In this document: positions 25,483 through 33,909 of the stretch, piece by piece
Numbering within the stretch: position 1 is the stretch's first letter
How the letters are laid out: each line of letters starts with the position of its first letter
Assembly: GCF_019654915.1 (NCBI RefSeq)
Contig: NZ_BPET01000042.1
Span: forward strand, 1 to 50,963
DNA: 50,963 nt
Reading direction: 5' to 3'
Origin: Shewanella sp. MBTL60-007
GTDB lineage: Bacteria; Pseudomonadota; Gammaproteobacteria; Enterobacterales; Shewanellaceae
Program-made: the position numbers and the translations under genes
The notes under the pieces: generated by a model
Told to the model about the DNA's origin: nothing
Databases searched by the model: none
The model's input: the letters and a program-made list of their open reading frames with translations, nothing else

Positions 25483-26373
25483 ATGAATGTTCAAATTAAA
25501 AGTCTGCACTGTTTTGTCACCCTATTAGAAGTCGGCAACTACACACGCGCCGCTGAAAAATTACACCTTACGCAACCCACCTTGAGTAAGATGATCCAAC
25601 GTTTAGAAGATAATTTAGAGCAGCCATTACTCATTCGAAATAACCAGAAAGTGATCGCCACCGAGGCAGGCAGGATGCTCGCCAATAGCGCGCTACAAAT
25701 TGTAGGACAATGGCATAGGCTTCAAGAAGATATTAATAGCTTAAATGGATTGCAGACAGGACAGTTGCGTTTAGGCGTTTGCCCCATGATGGGGGAGATG
25801 ATTATTGGTCTACTGAGTGAATATCGAAAACGCTTTCCTAAAATTGAGGTCAGTATCGTCGAACTCGGAGGCTTTGGTGCAGAGCAAGCACTGCTCAATG
25901 ACACCTTAGATCTCACCTTTACCGCGCTTCCGACTACCCACTCTCAAGAATTTCATAGCCACAACCTTAAGGGTTATCCTCTATTGGCATGCATACCCAA
26001 TGGCCATGAACTTGAAAAGGCTGAGGCAATTACATGGGCCGCAATTGAGCCCCACCCCTTTATTCTCTACAATGATGATTTCTCCCTAGCTAAACTTATC
26101 CATAGATTAAGCCGCAAGGCCAATGTAGAGCTTAATGTTGCCGCCCAGAGCGGCCAATGGGATTTTATCGCTGCTATGGTAGAGGCACAGATGGGACTGG
26201 CCATCTTACCTAAGCCTATTTGCGATAAAATCAATTCATCCAAACTTGTCTATCGGCCATTATCGCCGAACTTAACTTGGGATCTGGCGTTAATTTGGCG
26301 TAAAAACCTGCCGCTAACTCCAGCAGCAGAAAGCTTTATTAGCTTAAGTCGCGAACTTAGTCCTGATAACTAA
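25483..26373 (+). CDS. LysR-family transcriptional regulator
   Basis: Regulator of 296 residues. The N-terminal helix-turn-helix (residues 1-60) has the typical segment LEVGNYTRAAEKLHLTQPTLSKMIQRLEDNL, followed by a periplasmic-binding-like effector domain (about 90-290). Its target is unknown. The divergent small gene at 25218-25367 is the closest candidate, since LysR proteins usually control a divergent neighbour. Its 3' end meets the GGDEF gene in a tail-to-tail arrangement with a shared inverted repeat. Confidence 0.92.
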   Translation: MNVQIKSLHCFVTLLEVGNYTRAAEKLHLTQPTLSKMIQRLEDNLEQPLLIRNNQKVIATEAGRMLANSALQIVGQWHRLQEDINSLNGLQTGQLRLGVCPMMGEMIIGLLSEYRKRFPKIEVSIVELGGFGAEQALLNDTLDLTFTALPTTHSQEFHSHNLKGYPLLACIPNGHELEKAEAITWAAIEPHPFILYNDDFSLAKLIHRLSRKANVELNVAAQSGQWDFIAAMVEAQMGLAILPKPICDKINSSKLVYRPLSPNLTWDLALIWRKNLPLTPAAESFISLSRELSPDN

Positions 26374-26376
26374 CCA

Positions 26377-26411
26377 TAAAGGGCGGTTGCTATGCGATTT
26401 CACGCCCTTTA
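26377..26411. terminator. Inverted repeat between LysR and GGDEF genes
   Basis: TAAAGGGCG (26377-26385) and CGCCCTTTA (26403-26411) form 9-bp arms with a 17-nt loop. It lies between the convergent LysR and GGDEF genes; the GGDEF stop codon is in the right arm. No T-run is seen, so it is a possible terminator only. Confidence 0.5.
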
Positions 26412-27347
26412 CGCAAAAACGTAGCTATTTTTTCCTTGACGCTTTACATCATACATTGCGCTATCCGCTTGTTCATACACAGCTGTAAAAGATTGCTCTG
26501 TGAAACAGCTGATACCTATACTCATTCCTACAGTGATCTCGCGACTTTCAACCGTGACAGGTTCCGAAAATGAACTCAGCACGCTATTGGCAATCCCTGC
26601 AAGCTGCGCTCTATCGCTTGTATCGAACAACACCACAAACTCATCGCCTCCTAACCTAGCGATAGCATTCGACTCATTGAACTCCAGTCTTAACATCTCA
26701 GCAATTTTCAGCAATAAGCTATCACCAAATTTATGCCCATAACGGTCGTTATTGGCCTTAAAATCATCTAAATCGATAAACATTAAAGCGCCACCTAAAG
26801 CGGATTGACGCAGTACTTCAAAGGCTTCAAGCAATGCTTTACGGTTGAGTAGATCCGTTAGAGGGTCGCGATGTGCAAGCTTAGCTAACTCTATCTCATA
26901 ACGCTTCTCTTTAGTGATATCGACATGAGTCCCCATAATCCGCAGTGGCTCACCATTTTCTGAAAATTCGATAACCCGCCCTCTATCTGACACCCAGCTG
27001 ATACTGCCGTCCTTATGTACCATCCTATGGGTAACATCATAAGAGTCTGTTCTGCCATTAATGTGATCTTCAAAGTTAGCGATAACCCAGTCACGATCTT
27101 CAGGATGAAGGTTAGCTTTCCAACTATCAATATGGGCAGCCAATTCATCAATGGTATAGCCAAGTAAAGAGCCCCACTCCATGTTATACATGGTGAGTTC
27201 TCCAGTAGGAATATACTGCTCCCACAGGCATAACCCTGTGCCATCTAACGCTGCATTCAGTTTTTGTTCTAGGATTCGGTTCTTTTCCCGTAACAAAGAC
27301 CCCTCTTTTTCAAGCCGTGCGTTTTCCTGCATTAGCTTTACAATCAT
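26409..27347 (-). CDS. PAS-GGDEF diguanylate cyclase
   Basis: Cytoplasmic protein of 312 residues (321 if translation starts at the AUU described below). An N-terminal coiled-coil (residues 5-35) leads to a PAS/PAC sensor (about 35-145) and a GGDEF domain (about 150-312). The active site GGDEF is intact, with the preceding IDLDDFKANNDRYGHKFGD for metal and GTP, so it should make cyclic di-GMP. The RxxD product-inhibition site expected five residues before GGDEF is absent. There is no membrane segment. The start is unclear: the ATG at 27347 lacks a ribosome-binding site, while a strong AAGGAGGAG points to an in-frame AUU at 27374. It is convergent with the LysR gene. Confidence 0.9.
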   Translation of the reverse strand: MIVKLMQENARLEKEGSLLREKNRILEQKLNAALDGTGLCLWEQYIPTGELTMYNMEWGSLLGYTIDELAAHIDSWKANLHPEDRDWVIANFEDHINGRTDSYDVTHRMVHKDGSISWVSDRGRVIEFSENGEPLRIMGTHVDITKEKRYEIELAKLAHRDPLTDLLNRKALLEAFEVLRQSALGGALMFIDLDDFKANNDRYGHKFGDSLLLKIAEMLRLEFNESNAIARLGGDEFVVLFDTSDRAQLAGIANSVLSSFSEPVTVESREITVGMSIGISCFTEQSFTAVYEQADSAMYDVKRQGKNSYVFA

Positions 27348-27377
27348 TTTTGCTTGTTCATCCGAGCGAGTAATAAG

Positions 27378-27386
27378 CTCCTCCTT
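27378..27386 (-). promoter_or_regulatory. Strong Shine-Dalgarno that points to an AUU start of the GGDEF gene
   Basis: AAGGAGGAG on the minus strand is nearly perfect. Its frame is closed upstream by a TGA at 27390-27392. The first codon at a suitable distance is ATT at 27372-27374, since CTT lies between, and no ATG, GTG or TTG is in range. The first ATG, at 27347, is 30 bases away from it. Confidence 0.55.
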
Positions 27387-27589
27387 GACTCACCATTCAC
27401 CGAAAGGTGTATTAGATCCCCCATAAACACCAAAAAGTAACAACAAATGCAAAACAATAAAACCACAAGTCATCACACCTCCAATACATTGGATAGAAAA
27501 ATCAAAGCAAAGCTCCTTAATTTCGCTCACGCAAATGACTAATGGGGTAAACTGCTAAGCCGCTTTTCATTGATCACGATATTGAATAC

Positions 27590-28735
27590 ATGACACTTAA
27601 GATTGGAATCGCTGGAGCAGGCTTCTCTGGCGCCGTTATCGCAAACGAACTTGCTAAAGCTGGGCACCAGATCACTGTATATGAACCACGTCAGCATATT
27701 GCGGGTAATTGCTATTCATCGAGAGATAGTGAAAGCAACATCATGCAGCATCACTTTGGTCCACATATTTTCCATACAGATAAAGCGCATATCTGGCACT
27801 ACGTCACTCAACTCAGTCAGTTCATGCCATTTATCAATCGAGTCAAGGCTATGACCCAAGGGCAAGTCTATTCATTACCAATTAATTTACATACTATCAA
27901 TCAATTTTTTAACGCACAGATGTCTCCATCTGAAGCTAAAAAGTTCATTGCAAGTCAGGCAGAATCGAGCATTCAACAACCACAAAATTTTGAAGAGCAA
28001 GCCCATAAGCTCATCGGTGAGCAACTGTATCAAGCATTCTTTAAGCACTACACAATTAAGCAGTGGGGGCGTTCACCTGCGACTCTGCCAGCCTGTATTT
28101 TAAAGCGACTACCCGTTCGCTTTAACTACGATGATAATTATTTCAATCATCCATTTCAGGGCATGCCAATTGAGGGCTATACGCCAATAATCGAAAAGTT
28201 ACTAGAGCACCCAAATATCAGCCTAAAACTGAATACAAGCTTCAGCGCAGCTATGAAAGCCCCTTATGACCACATATTTTTCTCTGGGCCAATTGATGCC
28301 TACTTTGACTTTCAGCTAGGTAGATTGCCCTATAGAACCTTAGATTTTCAAAAAGAAACTCATGAAGGCGATTATCAGGGAAATGCGGTTATTAACTATT
28401 GCGATAACAGCCAAGCCTTTACCCGGATCAGCGAACACAAGCACTTCACTCCCTGGGAAACGCACTCAAGTACCGTGATCTTTAAAGAATACAGCCGAGA
28501 AGCCATGCCTGAAGATACGCCCTACTACCCTGTCAGACTAAGTGGTGATAACTCGCTGCTCAATCAATATATTGAGCTAGCAAAAAAACAAGAAAAAATT
28601 ACTTTTGTCGGTCGACTAGGCACGTACCGTTATCTCGATATGGACGTCACGATCGATGAAGCATTAACCACCAGTAAGTTGTTTTTAGAATCGCTGAAAA
28701 ACCAACAAACAATGCCCGTATTCACCACTTTATAA
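27590..28735 (+). CDS. glf: UDP-galactopyranose mutase
   Basis: FAD enzyme of 381 residues that interconverts UDP-galactopyranose and UDP-galactofuranose, the donor for galactofuranose in surface glycans. The FAD-binding start is IGIAGAGFSGAVIANELAKAGH, followed by the family's GGN-like IAGNCYSSRD and HHFGPHIFHT segments, then YTIKQWGRSP, and near the end VGRLGTYRYLDMDVTIDEAL. It begins with ATG at 27590. Only 22 bp separate it from the DUF707 gene, so they are likely one operon. No other glycan genes are adjacent, which is unusual for this enzyme. Confidence 0.95.
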   Translation: MTLKIGIAGAGFSGAVIANELAKAGHQITVYEPRQHIAGNCYSSRDSESNIMQHHFGPHIFHTDKAHIWHYVTQLSQFMPFINRVKAMTQGQVYSLPINLHTINQFFNAQMSPSEAKKFIASQAESSIQQPQNFEEQAHKLIGEQLYQAFFKHYTIKQWGRSPATLPACILKRLPVRFNYDDNYFNHPFQGMPIEGYTPIIEKLLEHPNISLKLNTSFSAAMKAPYDHIFFSGPIDAYFDFQLGRLPYRTLDFQKETHEGDYQGNAVINYCDNSQAFTRISEHKHFTPWETHSSTVIFKEYSREAMPEDTPYYPVRLSGDNSLLNQYIELAKKQEKITFVGRLGTYRYLDMDVTIDEALTTSKLFLESLKNQQTMPVFTTL

Positions 28736-28757
28736 TGCTTTGAAAGAATTAATAGAT

Positions 28758-29573
28758 ATGAAGAAATTTTTAGTCATTGCCCGTGTAGGAGACAACTCCC
28801 TGCATCCACATTGGTTAGAAAACAAGACGCCAAACTTTGACTTATTTTTAAGTTACTTTGGTGATAAGCCTAATCACTATCAGGCTGAAGCCACTTATTA
28901 CGAGCAGGTGAAAGGTGGAAAGTGGCCAATTCTCCACAAGCTAATTGAAGCAAACTGGGCAATCATTTCTCAATATGAGGCAGTTTGGTTACCCGATGAT
29001 GACATTTTAGTGGATGCGGAAACTATTAATAAGATGTTTACCCTTTTTAATGGCTTTGACTTGACGCTGGCGCAGCCTGCGTTGACCATGGACTCATACT
29101 TTTCCCATTCGAGTTTGCTGCGTCAGCCTCACTCTGTTTTACGCTACTGCAATTTTGTGGAAGTTATGGTGCCCATTTTCTCGGCTAGCGCCTTATTAAA
29201 ATTAAAAGAGAGCTTTGACCAAAGCCCTTCCGGCTGGGGACTTGATGCGCTCTGGCCTCATCTTATCGACAATACCGATCTTAAAAAAATAGCGGTGATT
29301 GACGCAACGCCCGTTGTCCACACTCGTCCAGTGGGAGGAGAGCTATATAAGCTCAACCCAGAACTCTCACCAGAAAAAGATGCTGTACAGCTCCAAGACT
29401 TTTATCCGCAGTTCAACATCTGCCGACGCCATGCGCCAAATAAATTTAAAGTCTTTAGCCAAATAACAGAGTCTCAAATTTGCTCCCCCTTAATGGCCAG
29501 CATCAAGGGGAAATACCAGCGAGTGATAGCAAAATATAAGGCGAAAAAGCATCCCAAATTTCCCTCGAAATAA
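28758..29573 (+). CDS. DUF707-family glycosyltransferase-like protein
   Basis: Predicted cytoplasmic protein of 271 residues. It matches the DUF707 family, whose members resemble glycosyltransferases. The middle holds a DxD-like acid cluster (VWLPDDDILVD), then QPALTMDSYFSH, CNFVEVMVPIFS and SGWGLDALWPH. The pairing with glf makes a galactofuranose or surface-sugar transfer role a good inference, but the acceptor is unknown. The ATG at 28758 is used; a TTG at 28740 is in frame. The C-terminus is Lys-rich. Confidence 0.75.
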   Translation: MKKFLVIARVGDNSLHPHWLENKTPNFDLFLSYFGDKPNHYQAEATYYEQVKGGKWPILHKLIEANWAIISQYEAVWLPDDDILVDAETINKMFTLFNGFDLTLAQPALTMDSYFSHSSLLRQPHSVLRYCNFVEVMVPIFSASALLKLKESFDQSPSGWGLDALWPHLIDNTDLKKIAVIDATPVVHTRPVGGELYKLNPELSPEKDAVQLQDFYPQFNICRRHAPNKFKVFSQITESQICSPLMASIKGKYQRVIAKYKAKKHPKFPSK

Positions 29574-29888
29574 GCACATTCCCCAATTCCCCTTAAAGAG
29601 GCAACCAGAAAGGGGGCCTCATCCATTTATATCTTACAATTGAGCAGAATACTGCTTGGCCCTATCGCGCTTTTACATATCGAGACGCTGAAAAGCGCTA
29701 GCTATAAGGTCATTTCGCAATTCAGCACTAGCAACCTATCTCATCTGAAAGCCTCTAGCATCTTTGGCGCTCTTCCACTTATTAACCAAGCTTTGATTCT
29801 GGTCAATTAAGCGCCAGATTTTATCTCTTTATCTATAATTATTGACTATAGAACAAGGGATAAACCGATCAGAATAGCGGGAGATGAT
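29574..29888. other. Intergenic region between DUF707 and the P-type ATPase
   Basis: No gene is seen. A weak inverted repeat, GAGGC (29598-29602) and GCCTC (29616-29620), follows the DUF707 stop, without a clean T-run. The end has GGGAG before the GTG start of the ATPase. Confidence 0.35.
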
Positions 29889-32480
29889 GTGACTGTGGCA
29901 ACTCAAGGACTGACGACCGTTCAAGCACAGGCTCGGTTGCAACAGTATGGTAAAAACTGTTTGCCAAAACCACGAAGAAATAGCTTCTCACGGCTGTTTC
30001 TACTTCAGTTTCGTAGCGCATTTATCTACGTACTACTGGTGGCCGTCATTGTCTGCTTGCTACTGGGACAACTCATCAATGCATTCTTTATTTCTGCAGT
30101 CTTACTGATCAACGCTCTCATTGGCACCATTCAAGAGTATTCAGCGCAGCAGGCTGCTGATTCATTGGCTCATATGGTGCCGCAGCAGAGTCGAGTTGTG
30201 CGTGATGGCCACCCAATACTACTAAGCAGTGATGAGTTGGTTCCCGGTGATTGGGTCATGCTCAATAGCGGCGATCGCATAGGCGCCGACATAAGACTTA
30301 AACAATCCACCCAATTCCAGGTTGATGAGTCGGCTCTCACCGGCGAGTCAATCTCTGTCAGCAATAAGCAGCAGGCGTTTGCTGGTACCTTAGTCACCCA
30401 TGGCCGAGCGGAAGGCGAAGTCATGGCAACTGGGAGCAAGACTCAAATTGGCCAGATAGCCAAGCTTGTCCATCAAGGTGAGCATACCAAACCGCCACTG
30501 ATGCAGAGGATCGATCAGTTTACCCTGCGGATCGCAATCGCGATTCTGATCATCATCGCCTTCATATTTGGCCTCACGCTTCTACGTGGTGCCGCCCTTT
30601 CCGAGGTATTTCTTCTCGGCGTCGCATTAGCCGTATCGGCCATCCCCGAAGGTCTCCCTGCCGCGATTACCGTGGCGCTTGCCATAGGTATGAAGCGCAT
30701 GGCAAAGGCTAACGTAATCGTGCGAAAACTGGTTGCGGTCGAGGCACTCGGCTCCTGCACCTTTATCGCCTCCGATAAGACTGGCACCTTAACGGTCAAC
30801 GAGATGACCATAGGCCAAATTTGGCTAGCAAATGACCAGCTGTATGATGTCACAGGTGAAGGGCTTAGCCCGACAGGCAGGGTATATCGACACGGGCACG
30901 GTAGTCCTGTGGATTTACAAAGTGAAAGTACACTCAAACAGTTAGTCACCGCAGGCGTCCTAGCCAATGAGGCGCACTTGGTGTTTGAAGGGGATAAGGT
31001 TCATGCCGATGGCGATGGCGTAGATCTAGCCTTTCTCGCCCTAGGCCACAAACTTAAGGCTCTCACCGATAAAGAGTGTAAGCGACTCACCCTCTTCCCC
31101 TACGAGTCGGAGAAAGGTTTTAGTGCCAGTGTTAATGCAACCGAAGCGGGGCCAGAGCTATCAGTGAAAGGAGCGGTAGAGAAGCTCCTTCCCATGTGCC
31201 CACTAAATAAAGAGATACAACAAAAAATTCTCAATCAAACCCACTCAATGGCTAAGCGGGGTTATCGCGTCTTAGCCTTGGCTCATGGAAAAGGCACCCC
31301 ACTAGATGAGCATTTCAGCGATCTACAGTTTCTTGGTTTGGTCGCCATGAGCGATCCGCTCAGGCCCGATGCAATCGCTGCGGTTACGTCCTGTAGACAA
31401 GCGAAAATCAAGGTAGCAATGATTACGGGCGACCACCCAGCGACTGCACTGACCTTATCGCGACAACTTAAAGTTGCCGACGAAACCGATAGCGCAATCA
31501 CGGGGCAAGAACTCGAGCAAGCTAGGCAGCAGGATATCAATGCATTTGATCGGCTCGTTGCTAACCATAGGGTGTTTGCGAGGGTAAAACCCAAACAGAA
31601 GATGGAGATCACCGAGTCGCTTATCAGGCAAGGGGAATTTGTCGCCATGACCGGAGATGGCGTCAATGACGCTCCGGCACTAAAGCACGCCCATGTAGGG
31701 ATAGCCATGGGCCTTAGGGGGACAGATGTAGCCAGAGAAAGCGCGTCCTTGGTGCTCACCGATGATAAGTTTAGCTCCATAGTAAAGGGGATCATCGAGG
31801 GACGCATCGTCTATAACAATATCCGTAAGGTGATCTACCTGCTTATCAGCACTGGAGCTGCCGAGATCTTTCTGTTTATCCTCAGCGTCTTATTTGCACT
31901 GCCAATCCCCCTGTTTCCACTGCAGATCCTCTGGCTCAATATTGTCACCAATGGCGTACAAGACGTTGCACTGGCTTTCGAACCTGCCGAAGGCAGAGAG
32001 TTATCTCAAGCACCTCGCTCACCAAAAGAGCCCATTTTCGACAGGTTAATGCTAGAAAGAGTCTGCACTAGTGCCCTTACTATGGGCTTAATGGCTTTCG
32101 CTCTATTTACTATCTCTCTAAATATGGGAGTTGATGAAGTCGAGGCCCGGAATCTAACATTAATGTTGATGGTACTGTTTGAAAACGTGCACGCACTCAA
32201 TAGTCGCTCCGAGCACAGGTCAATATTAAATACACCTATGTTGAGTAATCCAATATTACTTATTGGGATCCTTGTGGCCCAAGGGATCCATATTGGTGCC
32301 ATGTATACACCAGGGCTAAGCGATGCACTGCAAATCAGTCCAATCAGTCTCAACCAGTGGCTTGTGTTACTGGTCACGGCCTCTGTGCTCTTCCTTGTAG
32401 ACGAAGCACATAAGAAGAATTGGCGTACTAGGCATCAGCCTAAGCCTGCAGTCTCGATAGCTGAACATCCACGAGAGTAG
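29889..32480 (+). CDS. P-type cation-transporting ATPase (P2-like)
   Basis: Membrane pump of 863 residues. The parts are an N-terminal cation ATPase domain, the actuator motif TGES near 155, the phosphorylation site Asp296 in DKTGTLT, the hinge TGDGVNDAPAL near 590 and a C-terminal set of helices. The M4 motif AIPEGLP is kept, with its Glu. Other calcium-site residues are changed: the M6 motif is N684-IV-T687-N688 where SERCA-type pumps have N-LV-T-D, and the M5 segment is STGAAE where SERCA has SSNVGE. The ion is therefore uncertain. GTG at 29889 after GGGAG is the likely start. A CPA2 antiporter follows 94 bp downstream and may act on the same ion stress. Confidence 0.9.
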   Translation: MTVATQGLTTVQAQARLQQYGKNCLPKPRRNSFSRLFLLQFRSAFIYVLLVAVIVCLLLGQLINAFFISAVLLINALIGTIQEYSAQQAADSLAHMVPQQSRVVRDGHPILLSSDELVPGDWVMLNSGDRIGADIRLKQSTQFQVDESALTGESISVSNKQQAFAGTLVTHGRAEGEVMATGSKTQIGQIAKLVHQGEHTKPPLMQRIDQFTLRIAIAILIIIAFIFGLTLLRGAALSEVFLLGVALAVSAIPEGLPAAITVALAIGMKRMAKANVIVRKLVAVEALGSCTFIASDKTGTLTVNEMTIGQIWLANDQLYDVTGEGLSPTGRVYRHGHGSPVDLQSESTLKQLVTAGVLANEAHLVFEGDKVHADGDGVDLAFLALGHKLKALTDKECKRLTLFPYESEKGFSASVNATEAGPELSVKGAVEKLLPMCPLNKEIQQKILNQTHSMAKRGYRVLALAHGKGTPLDEHFSDLQFLGLVAMSDPLRPDAIAAVTSCRQAKIKVAMITGDHPATALTLSRQLKVADETDSAITGQELEQARQQDINAFDRLVANHRVFARVKPKQKMEITESLIRQGEFVAMTGDGVNDAPALKHAHVGIAMGLRGTDVARESASLVLTDDKFSSIVKGIIEGRIVYNNIRKVIYLLISTGAAEIFLFILSVLFALPIPLFPLQILWLNIVTNGVQDVALAFEPAEGRELSQAPRSPKEPIFDRLMLERVCTSALTMGLMAFALFTISLNMGVDEVEARNLTLMLMVLFENVHALNSRSEHRSILNTPMLSNPILLIGILVAQGIHIGAMYTPGLSDALQISPISLNQWLVLLVTASVLFLVDEAHKKNWRTRHQPKPAVSIAEHPRE

Positions 32481-32574
32481 TGGCCGCTTGCAAAGCGAAA
32501 TAAGGTCAAATATTAGACTTAATACAGGCTCACAACTATTCTCATATTAATCAACCAGAGGGTTGGAAATACTG

Positions 32575-33819
32575 ATGCGCTTTCTATATTTAGTTCTTGT
32601 ATTGCTAACAGTTACCCGAATATTTGCGGTACTAGCCAAACGGCTAAATTTGCCGCCAATCGTTGGAGAATTGGTATCGGGTATCGCACTGGGTCTGTTT
32701 CTCCACCGCTTTCAAGACTCATTCCCTCTGCTATGGCAGGTGACTCAAGGCGAAGCGTTTGAGGCGCTTGCCGATCTGGGAATGTTTTTCCTTATGCTAC
32801 TCGCGGGTGTGCGCATGAGCCCGCTAGATTTTAAAAAGACCTCAAGCTCAGCCCCCGCAGTGGCTGTCGGGGGGATGTTAGTGCCTATTATCGCAGGCAC
32901 AGTGATAGGGCTGATGCTATTTCCTGAATCCCCCTTCAAGACTGTCCAGAGTTGGTTCTTAGGCACCGCCCTCGCAGTTACCGCAGTACCTGTCACCATT
33001 CGAATGCTGATGGAGTTTAACCGCTTAGATACCGAAGAGGGTAAAACCATTGTCGCTGCGGCGCTGTGGGATGATCTGTTAAGTTTATTTATCCTCGCAC
33101 TCTTGTTAGCGGCAATCTCTAATGGCGGCACCCTCTCTTTTAGTTTGGAATTATGGGGGCCTTTACTCGCCAAGGTGCTACTCTTTTTCGCCATTACTAT
33201 CCCTGTCGGTTACTATCTGTTTCCGCTTATCGGCCGCTACCTTAAGTACATCGATATTCCCGATATCGATTTTAGTATGCTGTTGATCGCCTCTCTGGCG
33301 TACGCGGTACTGGCTGAATTGCTGGGGCTACATTTCATTATCGGCGCCTTCGTCGCTGGTATGTTTTTTCATCCTGCCGTGGTGGAACAAAAAATCTATA
33401 ACCGAGTCGAGAGACAGACCTCCGGTATCACCTCCGGCTTTCTCGCACCGATCTTTTTCGTGTCCATCGGCTTTCACCTCAACTTAACCGCTCTGTTCTC
33501 TATACCTGAATTTGTAGTGCTACTCATCACTGTAGCCCTGCTCAGTAAGCTTATCGGTGCAGGATTTTGTGCCCGCGCGACCGGGCATGATACTCCAGAG
33601 TCCTTGCGGATAGGTGTGGCGATGAGTGGTCGAGGAGCCGTGGAAATCGTGTTGGCGGGTGTCGCATTGCAAGCCGGACTGTTTAATCACCCAGAGCCTA
33701 CACCGCCGATCATCTCCGGACTCTTCTCCGCCATAGTGATCATGGCAATTGCAACCAGCATTATTACCCCTCTGCTATTAGCCTTTCTCATTCGCTTTCA
33801 TGGGGTCGATAAAGAGTGA
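32575..33819 (+). CDS. CPA2-type cation/proton antiporter
   Basis: Integral membrane protein of 414 residues with about 12 helices, of the KefB/Na-H exchanger family. The first helices hold LAKRLNLPPIVGELVSGIALG. A pair of adjacent Asp residues (ALWDDLLSL) marks the electrogenic type. No C-terminal TrkA-N nucleotide-binding domain is present, so it is not a complete Kef channel. The gene lies 94 bp after the P-type ATPase and may be in the same operon. The ATG at 32575 is preferred over a TTG at 32563, for which the GAGGG sequence is too close. A bidirectional terminator follows. Confidence 0.88.
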   Translation: MRFLYLVLVLLTVTRIFAVLAKRLNLPPIVGELVSGIALGLFLHRFQDSFPLLWQVTQGEAFEALADLGMFFLMLLAGVRMSPLDFKKTSSSAPAVAVGGMLVPIIAGTVIGLMLFPESPFKTVQSWFLGTALAVTAVPVTIRMLMEFNRLDTEEGKTIVAAALWDDLLSLFILALLLAAISNGGTLSFSLELWGPLLAKVLLFFAITIPVGYYLFPLIGRYLKYIDIPDIDFSMLLIASLAYAVLAELLGLHFIIGAFVAGMFFHPAVVEQKIYNRVERQTSGITSGFLAPIFFVSIGFHLNLTALFSIPEFVVLLITVALLSKLIGAGFCARATGHDTPESLRIGVAMSGRGAVEIVLAGVALQAGLFNHPEPTPPIISGLFSAIVIMAIATSIITPLLLAFLIRFHGVDKE

Positions 33820-33830
33820 ATGGCAGGCAA

Positions 33831-33862
33831 AAAAAATACCCACACAAGGTGGGTATTTTTTA
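33831..33862. terminator. Bidirectional terminator between antiporter and carboxylase
   Basis: AAAAAATACCCAC / GTGGGTATTTTTT with an ACAAG loop. It lies between the convergent antiporter (plus) and carboxylase (minus) genes. Confidence 0.85.
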
Positions 33863-33909
33863 ATTTCCGTTATCGCTTTAGGTAAGCCAATAACGGAATA
33901 TCTAAGCCA

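Noticed and set aside
30515..30967. Long antisense frame in the P-type ATPase gene
   Set aside because: Antisense shadow of a clear gene, no start signals or known family.
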